Shown piece after piece: positions 9,290-14,215 of a stretch of DNA of 14,215 nt (its first letter is position 1; each line of letters starts with the position of its first letter). The notes under the pieces are model-generated. The model did no database searches. It worked only from the letters and a program-made list of their open reading frames with translations, and was not told where the DNA came from. The translations under genes were made by a program, and so were the position numbers. The DNA is from Proteiniphilum sp. UBA5384 (GTDB lineage: Bacteria > Bacteroidota > Bacteroidia > Bacteroidales > Dysgonomonadaceae). The stretch spans positions 1-14,215 of the forward strand of contig NZ_DHOS01000004.1 of the NCBI RefSeq assembly GCF_002410825.1, written 5' to 3'.

Positions 9290-9320
9290 TTGATTTAAAA
9301 TAATGTTTTATCTATATTTG
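9290..9320 (+). promoter_or_regulatory. Plus-strand promoter-like element diverging from the operon
   Basis: TATATTTG at 9313-9320 fits the Bacteroides -7 consensus TAnnTTTG, and TTG at 9290-9292 lies 20 bases upstream, about where the -33 element belongs. It would start transcription near 9327 into the structured non-coding region, away from the operon. I saw no equally good minus-strand promoter directly before the operon start at 9284. Confidence 0.4.
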
Positions 9321-9324
9321 TATC

Positions 9325-9790
9325 CCCCTATCGGGAGGAACAACAACCGGCAGGGTGCAAGTCTCTACCAACGCCGTACCAAGGCTTATGCAACTCTATA
9401 TCATCCTTATATAAACTCTATACTAACCCTATAAATTTATAGAGACGCAAGAACTTTGGTAAAACCCAGATAAGACCCGAAAACGAGATAATTACGACCC
9501 GGGAACAACCCTTCCCCGACCTATTTACGGACTATATCCATACTTAGGTCAGGCTTTTCCCGACCCTACGTGGGGCGGGCTTACATAAGAATGTCTATTC
9601 AGTAGTATTTGCCGACAATCATTAAGAATAAAAATTCGTATTTCCGGCAGGTACTGGACATGAGAAGAGATGGTTTTCAGGTAGGTGAAACCCGGTGCGG
9701 TAACAGACAACCGTGCGTGAGAGGTATCGATTCTTTAATTGTCGGGATAAGATGTTTTTCAACTCCCTACCCTCTTCCTAATATCGACTC
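9325..9790 (+). other. Structured non-coding region, possible RNA element
   Basis: No conventional gene is visible across these roughly 465 bases; the only ORF (9609-9806) has no recognisable protein character. The stretch is richer in G+C than its AT-rich flanks and full of complementary segments: 9361-9367 with 9440-9446 (seven pairs), 9377-9384 with 9454-9461 (eight pairs including one wobble, crossing the first helix and so a possible pseudoknot or alternative fold), 9518-9523 with 9545-9550 around an inner GGA/TCC hairpin, 9559-9566 with 9572-9579 (one A-G mismatch), and 9612-9619 with 9738-9745 (eight pairs enclosing about 120 bases). The segment CAGGGTGCAAGTCTCT resembles a conserved stretch of group II intron domain I, but I cannot find a proper domain V or a reverse transcriptase. 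It could be an ORF-less or decayed intron, another structured RNA, or an untranslated leader. Confidence 0.35.
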
Positions 9791-10060
9791 TAAATCAACA
9801 ATATAACAAGTCAATAATGGAACTTGTGGAATCTTTTTCGATGGGGCTCTGATGTATGTGCGGTGATATAAAAAAGAGGCTTCCATTCTTCGGTCTCGTG
9901 TTTGAATTTTGCGGATTCTGTGAGAAAACCAAAAAAAGCGCTATGTAAATTGTACCGTATTTAACAGTACAAAAATACTCATTCTTTTTAACTTCTATGT
10001 TTTCATTCGCATTTTGTTTAAGTTTTCGATATTATTTGTAACTTTACTCCTGTTAATCTA
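9791..10060. other. AT-rich intergenic stretch without visible gene
   Basis: I see no supported gene on either strand. A short inverted repeat, TTGTAC at 9950-9955 and GTACAA at 9967-9972, is the only local structure noted. A promoter of the minus-strand operon could lie anywhere between here and 9285 but none is convincing. Confidence 0.5.
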
Positions 10061-10093
10061 TTTGAGATTCTAAAGGAGAATGTTGTAACTTTG
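10061..10093 (+). promoter_or_regulatory. Candidate Bacteroides-type promoter
   Basis: TTTG at 10061-10064 and TAACTTTG at 10086-10093 match the -33 (TTTG) and -7 (TAnnTTTG) elements, separated by 21 bases. Initiation would fall near 10100, about 27 bases before a small ORF and about 230 bases before the XRE regulator, so it could serve either or both. Confidence 0.4.
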
Positions 10094-10126
10094 AGATGGG
10101 TCTGCTTGGCAGGCAGCCATCGTTTA

Positions 10127-10213
10127 ATGATGCAAATGAATAAAAAAACAATGGAATCCTGTGTTAAACTGGAATGTTTCGCACAAGCGTATTCAGAAAA
10201 CCTACAATTGTAA
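10127..10213 (+). CDS. Possible 28-residue small protein
   Basis: A short ORF starts at tandem ATG codons (10127 and 10130, with another at 10136) and ends with TAA at 10211-10213. The peptide contains the segment ESCVKLECFAQAYSENLQL, which is mixed and amphipathic with two cysteines. A promoter-like element lies just upstream and the XRE regulator follows on the same strand. I do not recognise it. It could be a real small protein, a leader peptide for the regulator, a truncated gene or a chance ORF; no ribosome-binding site is obvious. Confidence 0.22.
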   Translation: MMQMNKKTMESCVKLECFAQAYSENLQL

Positions 10214-10285
10214 AATGTATTGTACAAGGAAGCATACAAGTTATATAATTTTTTCATAAAATTATCATTCTCTTTAATTTTATAT

Positions 10286-10293
10286 TATCTTTG
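10286..10293 (+). promoter_or_regulatory. Possible -7 element for the XRE regulator
   Basis: TATCTTTG fits TAnnTTTG and lies 33 bases before the start codon at 10327, the usual distance for a short leader. A matching -33 TTTG is not visible at the right spacing, so support is partial. Confidence 0.35.
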
Positions 10294-10326
10294 TTAGAAA
10301 TTCAACTTGAGATAGTTATAAATAAT

Positions 10327-10740
10327 ATGGAAAACGATAAAAAGAGTATCCATCAAGGTAAAAATGTAAAGCGGCTCAGGGAAGCCAAAGGCGTTAAACA
10401 AGAAGTAATTGCCATGGAATTGGATATTACCCAACAAGCCGTATCGCAATTGGAAAAACGTCAGGAACTGGATGATGTAACAATAGCAGCATACGCTAAA
10501 GCTCTGGAAATCAACGAAGATTTTATCCGAAATATGACTGATAATTCTCTACCGGAAAATAGTAATTATTTTTATGACTATATCCAAAATAAGGATGTTA
10601 GTACTCAAAACTTAACTTTTAATCCTTTGGATAAGTTAGCAGAAGTTTATTCGGAAAAAGACCAGTTATATGAACGGATAGTCGAACTGAAAAATGAGAA
10701 ATGTGCCCTTTTGGAGAAGTTCCTAACGAATCAGAAATAA
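10327..10740 (+). CDS. Small XRE-family helix-turn-helix regulator
   Basis: From the ATG at 10327 the protein has 137 residues. The reading frame extends 36 bases upstream to an earlier ATG (10291), but that ATG lies within the possible -7 element and gives unrelated residues, so the later start is preferred. Residues about 9-64 form an HTH_3/Cro-C1 domain (GKNVKRLREAKGVKQEVIAM, then ITQQAVSQLEKRQ as turn and recognition helix). The C-terminal segment (KLAEVYSEKDQLYERIVELKNEKCALLEKFL) is heptad-like and probably a dimerising coiled coil. No enzymatic or inducer-binding domain is present. It sits alone between a structured region and a decayed phage-like fragment; its targets are unknown and it may be left over from a mobile element or control its own promoter. 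Confidence 0.85.
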   Translation: MENDKKSIHQGKNVKRLREAKGVKQEVIAMELDITQQAVSQLEKRQELDDVTIAAYAKALEINEDFIRNMTDNSLPENSNYFYDYIQNKDVSTQNLTFNPLDKLAEVYSEKDQLYERIVELKNEKCALLEKFLTNQK

Positions 10741-10874
10741 GGTTCCGGTTTTTCTCTTTCCAAGCATTTGGGGAGTTCATCAAAAGGTTTTTCATCATTT
10801 CAAAGCACTTTGGAAGGACGAAGGATATTCATACTAATACCCCATAAGTCTGAAAAATTGATAAGATACGTTGG

Positions 10875-11084
10875 ATGAGTACCTATTATACAGTAGATTT
10901 CTTAGCGATTTGGAAACAAGTCAACAACCCGAATTTTAACCGTATGGGATTCCATACCGTTAGGAATGGAGAAGGCCGATTGCTTCTAACACCCAAACGT
11001 TGGGTTGAAATGACAAATGCCATATGTATATATTCAAAATCAGTATGTTATACAATATACCCCGTAATTTGTACCACTATCTAA
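10875..11084 (+). pseudogene. Truncated KilA-N-like fragment
   Basis: The 69-residue ORF starts MSTYYTVDFLAIWKQVNNPNF and continues LLLTPKRWVEMTNAICIYSKS. This resembles the beginning of Bacteroides KilA-N domain proteins, where a W-x-x-AT/TNAIGI-x-SKAGRYGGTYAH stretch would follow. Here the sequence after SKS drifts into VCYTIYPVICTTI and stops, so the conserved core and any C-terminal domain are missing. KilA-N proteins are DNA-binding proteins common in phages and integrated elements. The recognition is from memory of the family and rests on a short segment. A hairpin follows the stop codon by two bases. Confidence 0.5.
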
Positions 11085-11085
11085 G

Positions 11086-11107
11086 CAAATAAAAAAGCTT
11101 TTATTTG
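11086..11107 (+). terminator. Hairpin after the KilA-N fragment
   Basis: CAAATAAAA (11086-11094) and TTTTATTTG (11099-11107) form a nine-pair stem around a four-base loop, two bases after the stop codon at 11084. It is AT-rich and lacks a separate downstream U-tract, so a terminator role is plausible rather than certain. Confidence 0.35.
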
Positions 11108-11225
11108 TGTTATGAACAAATAAAGAATAAAACATTCAGCTGCCTTCAAGTTGTAAGCTCCCCCGTATTCAGTACATCTAAGAATTAGACTAAAAAGAAA
11201 AAAAAGTATTAATTTAGATGTCAGA

Positions 11226-11491
11226 ATGAAGAAACAACAATTTAGTGCGATCAAGATCGCCGAAGTATTAAAGAAATTTGAGACAGGCTCTAGTTTGGAA
11301 GAGCTTACCCGCAGTTACGGTATTAGTAAGGGCACACTCTACAATTGGCCAAACGTTACAGGGGGATGGATGCCACCGAGATGAAGCGTGTAAAAGAATT
11401 GGAGGAAGAGAACCGTCGTCTCAAACGCATGTATTCAAACTTAGCGATGGAACTTGACATAGCCAGGGAGATTATCGAAAAAAAGCTCTAA
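11226..11491 (+). pseudogene. IS3-family transposase orfA, frameshifted
   Basis: The ATG at 11226 opens a frame reading MKKQQFSAIKIAEVLKKFE and GSSLEELTRSYGISKGTLYNW, the helix-turn-helix of IS3-family OrfA. The reading frame is lost just after LYNW (near 11347-11353): one base appears missing in the codons expected to read R-K-R-Y, and the original frame ends at a TGA. The next frame restores the rest (RYRGMDATEMKRVKELEEEN, then the leucine-zipper-like RRLKRMYSNLAMELDIAREI) to the TAA at 11489-11491. With one base restored, it would code for 88 residues, a normal OrfA. The slippery A7G heptamer for programmed -1 frameshifting is intact at 11478-11485. Confidence 0.85.
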
Positions 11492-11655
11492 CGCCTTGCC
11501 AGAAACGCTTAATTGTAGAAGATCTCGTTCAAGATCGTTGCGTTTCTGTTAGCAAGGCTTGCCTGGTATTGAATTTGAGTCGAAGCGTTTTATCGTATCA
11601 ATCATTGAAGAAGGATGATGAACAAGTGGAGGTCATCTTTTTGGCTCTTCCTTGA
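11485..11655 (+). pseudogene. IS3-family transposase orfB, N-terminal remnant
   Basis: In the -1 frame relative to orfA, the sequence from ALTPCQKRLIVEDLVQDRC to about VEVIFLALP matches the start of an IS3-family OrfB (helix-turn-helix-like region before the rve integrase core). It ends at TGA 11653-11655 after 56 codons. The whole DDE catalytic domain is absent and the following 140 bases show no trace of it, which points to a deletion rather than point mutation. The element cannot produce a transposase. Confidence 0.75.
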
Positions 11656-11794
11656 AAAGATAATTGTGTTCCTGAACAGGCAACTTCACCCCATCAGGGA
11701 CAGTATAATTTTACAAACCATATAAAAATGGGCTTTTTAAGGCTCGACTATTTATTTTTGAATATACAACTATGCTGTATATCAAATATTTACC
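11656..11794. other. Short AT-rich gap
   Basis: I see no gene here. It separates the truncated IS3 remnant from the convergent ATPase gene and probably contains the deletion scar of the insertion sequence. Confidence 0.4.
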
Positions 11795-11846
11795 CCCGGT
11801 GCGAGGTGCAAGCTTATCTATATAGATACTTGCACCTTGCACCGGG
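11795..11846. terminator. Long hairpin terminator after the ATPase gene
   Basis: Arms 11795-11812 and 11829-11846 form an 18-pair stem with a single G-T wobble (CCCGGTGCGAGGTGCAAG against its complement). The 16-base loop is itself nearly palindromic (TATCTATATAGATA). The structure begins two bases after the stop codon of the minus-strand ATPase gene and is likely its transcription terminator; it may also block read-through from the plus strand. Confidence 0.7.
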
Positions 11847-11848
11847 CT

Positions 11849-13159
11849 TTATATATCATTCATAGATAATCCCCTTAATTCAACCTCATATTTTGCAAGC
11901 TCTTTTTTGATAGAATCAGCTTTCGCTTGAAGCAAAGCCATATCAATTTTCTTAGGGTTGCGCTTTACCTCGGCAACAATAGCCGTTTTGTCCAAATCAT
12001 TCAGGGCTATCAGGTCGATTTCATTTTCGCCCTTGCTGTCCCAATAGCTACCGATGGCGGTTATCCTCTCCTCTTCTGCCATTTTAGCCCGGAAATATTT
12101 TTCCAAAATGAAACCGCTATATTGCTCATAGTTCTTATCAATGGTCTCACGAAGCAAGTCATATTTTCCCATTTCAATCAATGACTGATTCGGATAAATA
12201 AACCGAAACCAGAAACGAAGGTAGTTATCATTCAAACTCCAACGAGCTTTTCGGCTTTCCGGCTTCGAGAACATAGGCTTATTCTTTGTAATAAGAGAAT
12301 ATTCCTTCTCCAAATTGACCAAATATGCCCCGGTATTCTTCCCTATAATAGAATCTATTTCACTTTGGGTAGTTTTTCCCGAAGCGATTAACTGTAGGAT
12401 AGAGAAATAGGTTCCATACTCTTTCCCAAATTCGGAGATAAGCAATTCTTTGCCTTCCCCGATAAAGGGAGAATCAGGACGTGTAACCATATCCAGTATT
12501 TTGTCCTTTGTTGCAGCTCCGGCTTCCATTAATAGGTCGATATATTTGGGAACTCCACCTGTCAGCATATACAGACACAGAAGATCTTCCGATGTATATT
12601 TCGGGTTGTAATCATTCAAGATTTCTTTTATTACGCTAACGGCGAAAGGTTGCAGTGTTATCTTTGAGGAAAGACGACCAAACAGCGGCTCTTTCCTGTT
12701 CTCAAAAATTTTCATCATCATCGAATAGATAGAACCGGAAGCAATAAAGTTGATCTTAGTCTTATCCTTATACTGATCCCAAAGATTCTGAACATCGCTG
12801 AATATGGATGAGTTTACATTATCAAACTCCTGAAATTCATCAATGATAAGCGTGTAATGTTCCTTTGTGGCAAAAATCAACAACTGCTCGAAAAGGTCTT
12901 TAAACCGGGTAATAGTACCGAATATTTGCAATCCTAACGCATCCGTTGCATCTTTCTGGAACTGCTCACAAAGGAGCGGTTCGCTCTTGCGGGATACAAA
13001 AAGATAAAGATATTTCTGTCCCTTTACAGATTCCAGTAAAAGGGAGGTCTTGCCGATACGACGGCGACCAACCATAACCGTAAAGCAAGAACTTTTCTTC
13101 GATTGCTCCAATGTACGGGCTAATATCTCTAACTCCGCTGCTCTGTTATAAAACTTCAT
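11849..13159 (-). CDS. AAA ATPase with DUF234-like nuclease-fold C-terminus
   Basis: This intact 436-residue protein has a Walker A motif at residues 31-38 (GRRRIGKT), a Walker B at about 104-108 (LIIDE, continuing FQEF) and a sensor-like strand NFIASGSIYSMM. The middle part (LYMLTGGVPKYIDLL) matches the archaeal-ATPase family (PF01637) found across Bacteroidetes. The C-terminal third fits DUF234: LNDNYLRFWFRFIYPN, then a PD-(D/E)XK-like motif with Asp382 (ENEID) and Glu397-Val-Lys399 (EVK). Such proteins are widespread; their function is poorly known, though the nuclease-like fold suggests DNA or RNA contact. No toxin, antitoxin or other partner is adjacent; it is monocistronic between a strong terminator and its own promoter region. 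The intact frame amid decayed neighbours suggests it is still selected, or arrived recently. Confidence 0.85.
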   Translation of the reverse strand: MKFYNRAAELEILARTLEQSKKSSCFTVMVGRRRIGKTSLLLESVKGQKYLYLFVSRKSEPLLCEQFQKDATDALGLQIFGTITRFKDLFEQLLIFATKEHYTLIIDEFQEFDNVNSSIFSDVQNLWDQYKDKTKINFIASGSIYSMMMKIFENRKEPLFGRLSSKITLQPFAVSVIKEILNDYNPKYTSEDLLCLYMLTGGVPKYIDLLMEAGAATKDKILDMVTRPDSPFIGEGKELLISEFGKEYGTYFSILQLIASGKTTQSEIDSIIGKNTGAYLVNLEKEYSLITKNKPMFSKPESRKARWSLNDNYLRFWFRFIYPNQSLIEMGKYDLLRETIDKNYEQYSGFILEKYFRAKMAEEERITAIGSYWDSKGENEIDLIALNDLDKTAIVAEVKRNPKKIDMALLQAKADSIKKELAKYEVELRGLSMNDI

Positions 13160-13186
13160 ATCTCATATTATTTAATACCCATTATC

Positions 13187-13277
13187 TTAATGGCGGTTAC
13201 AAAAATAAGAAGAATAATTCAATTTGCCACTATGTATATCAGATTATTTTAACGGATATTAAAATAACCACCATTAA
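13187..13277. repeat. Inverted repeat pair around the ATPase promoter
   Basis: TTAATGGCGGTTA at 13187-13199 recurs in inverted orientation at 13265-13277 (TAACCACCATTAA, 12 of 13 matches), 65 bases apart. The left copy directly adjoins the -7 element of the ATPase promoter at the expected transcription start, so the pair could be operator half-sites. It could also be a remnant of a small mobile element. Confidence 0.5.
13200..13207 (-). promoter_or_regulatory. -7 element of the ATPase promoter
   Basis: On the minus strand these bases read TATTTTTG, matching TAnnTTTG, about 40 bases before the ATPase start codon at 13159. No clear TTTG is seen at the usual -33 spacing. Confidence 0.4.
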
Positions 13278-13348
13278 AATACGGACAAGGTAGAGGATTT
13301 ATAGCTTGAAGCATCCATGCTTTTTTCAAATTTCAGAGGGATTATTAT

Positions 13349-13372
13349 ACCGCTCTTTTCTATAAAAGCGGT
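13349..13372. terminator. Hairpin between the recombinase remnant and the ATPase
   Basis: ACCGC (13349-13353) pairs with GCGGT (13368-13372) and TTTT with AAAA inside it, closing on a four-base loop with a two-base bulge. It lies about 40 bases beyond the original end of the minus-strand recombinase gene and may have been its terminator. Confidence 0.4.
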
Positions 13373-13413
13373 GATTTTGTCCCAAAATAGAGAAAGTTAC
13401 ATATAAGCAATAC

Positions 13414-14070
13414 TTATAACCGGAAATCTGCCAACTTTTCCTCCAACGATTCCATATCCGCATTTAGCTTAGTATCTGTAATTCGAGCATAGAGTTGTGT
13501 CGTTCGAATATTCTTATGTCACAATAATTTAGCAAGGCTTTCCATCGGCATACCATTAGATAAGGCAATAGTCGTGGCCATTGTGTGCCGTCCGCAATGG
13601 TACGTGATTCGCTTCTCAACTCCGCAAACTTCAGCAATTTCTTTCAGGTATTGATTTACTTTCTGATTGCTTAACATCGGGAACAATGTCTCTCTTTTGG
13701 GATCACTGTACTTCTCAATCAGTCTTGCGGGAACTTCAAAAAGCCGGATGTTGCTCATTTCTTTGGTCTTCCATCTTTCAAATCGAAGCCACTGGTGACC
13801 ATCAACGGCTGTATGCAGATGGCTTTTGCTTAAATTCTTCACATCCACGAAAGCAATGCCCGTAAAAACTGCAAAAAGAAACAAGTCCCTAACTAGTTCC
13901 AACCGCTCATAAGGAAGTTCTTGCTTCATGATAGATTTTACTTCATCTATTGTCAGGAATGTGCGATTGGTTTGTTTTAGCTTGATTTGGTATTCTTGAA
14001 ATGGGTCATTCTTGATGATACCATTCTTTAGTGCCAGTGTAAATCTTCAGCATAAAGTTTAATACTCCCT
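13414..14070 (-). pseudogene. Tyrosine recombinase (integrase), decayed C-terminal part
   Basis: The longest open piece (13929-13519) encodes most of a phage-integrase catalytic domain of the Bacteroides type: LFLFAVFTGIAFVDVKNL, the lysine region WLRFERWKTKEMSN and the HxxR motif TYHCGRH (His111, Arg114). A TGA at 13519-13521 interrupts LAKLL; translation of the same frame beyond it gives HKNIRTTQLYARITD and ends at 13414, so the stop falls where Gly of the usual LLGH should be, and the nucleophilic Tyr lies beyond it. Upstream, the frame continues to about 14040 (LALKNGIIKNDPFQEYQIKL), then shifts to another frame (VLNFMLKIYT). The N-terminal DNA-binding domains are missing. The usual box I Arg is not evident in FTGIAFVDV, which is also the case in CTnDOT-type integrases. 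The protein would be inactive. Confidence 0.8.
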
Positions 14071-14193
14071 ATTCTCTGTACCGTCTAAGCAGGGTTTTTA
14101 ACTAAAATAATTCTCTCAATTTTTTATACTTTCTGTTTTTTTTATTTGTAAACCAACCTTTTGTATATATTAATTATTCAAGTTTCGCAAGTA
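14071..14193. other. AT-rich tail without gene
   Basis: No coding sequence is seen. The expected N-terminal half of the recombinase gene is absent here, so a deletion or insertion joint probably lies near 14070. Confidence 0.4.
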
Positions 14194-14215
14194 ACAATAG
14201 TTCGTTAAAAATATA
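14194..14215 (-). repeat. Right copy of the 22-bp inverted repeat at the window edge
   Basis: Exact reverse complement of 2-23. The identity ends sharply on the inner side. See the left copy for interpretation. Confidence 0.75.

Noticed and set aside
9612..9745. Retron or IS200/IS605 guide-RNA locus
   Set aside because: The enclosing repeat is suggestive, but no reverse transcriptase, TnpA, TnpB or IscB gene is nearby.
9361..9750. Confident call of a group II intron
   Set aside because: Only a short resemblance to domain I; a canonical 34-base domain V, splice boundaries and a reverse transcriptase are not visible.
9609..9806. 65-codon plus-strand ORF in the structured region
   Set aside because: No protein character; its sequence is explained better by the paired segments of the putative RNA.
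124..9951. Shared 11-mer GCTATGTAAAT after the operon hairpin and near 9941
   Set aside because: An 11-base match is expected by chance in a window of this size and the flanks do not extend it.
10018..10257. 79-codon minus-strand ORF
   Set aside because: Composition is that of AT-rich non-coding DNA, it has no recognisable motif or ribosome-binding site, and it lies opposite better promoter and small-ORF signals.
13309..13326. Plus-strand hairpin with T-run (AAGCA/TGCTT)
   Set aside because: Only five pairs and no plus-strand gene ends there.
1..14215. CRISPR arrays, tRNA or rRNA genes
   Set aside because: No regularly spaced direct repeats, cloverleaf or ribosomal RNA sequence was seen on either strand.

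Overview
The window looks like the chromosome of a gut-type member of the Bacteroidales (Bacteroides, Parabacteroides or a relative). The evidence is a SusC/SusD pair, lipoproteins with Bacteroidetes-style lipoboxes, TAnnTTTG promoter elements, mostly weak Shine-Dalgarno signals, and a tyrosine recombinase of the Bacteroides type. Every assignment was made by reading the sequence; no database was searched.

Left two thirds (153-9284, all minus strand): one compact polysaccharide-utilisation operon. In transcription order it encodes an IPT/TIG plus NHL beta-propeller lipoprotein (9284-7896), a SusC-like TonB-dependent transporter (7876-4793), a SusD-like glycan-binding lipoprotein (4780-2753), a DUF1735/DUF4973-type surface lipoprotein (2730-1747) and a secreted parallel beta-helix, pectate-lyase-like lipoprotein (1724-153). 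Gaps are 0-22 bp. The proposed division of labour is that the surface lipoproteins and SusD capture a glycan, SusC imports it, and the beta-helix protein either cuts or binds it. No regulator (SusR, hybrid two-component or ECF/anti-sigma) and no classical glycoside hydrolase lie in the window, so the substrate is unknown. A strong hairpin follows the operon (74-123).

Middle (9285-10326): about 1 kb without a convincing conventional gene. Positions 9325-9790 are richer in G+C than their flanks and can form many stems. A plus-strand promoter-like element diverges from the operon into this stretch, and its start has a weak resemblance to group II intron RNA. A second plus-strand promoter-like element (10061-10093) precedes a 28-codon ORF.

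Right third (10327-14215): AT-rich accessory DNA with clear decay. It holds an intact small XRE-type regulator, a truncated KilA-N-like fragment, a dead IS3-family remnant (orfA with a one-base frameshift, orfB cut after about 55 codons), an intact AAA ATPase of the DUF234 type with a PD-(D/E)XK-like C-terminus, and a tyrosine recombinase pseudogene with at least two lesions. This resembles the worn scar of one or more integrated elements beside a catabolic operon. The two window edges carry a perfect 22-bp inverted repeat, consistent with copies of one repeated element (perhaps an IS) on both sides, or with a sequence assembly break at such repeats.
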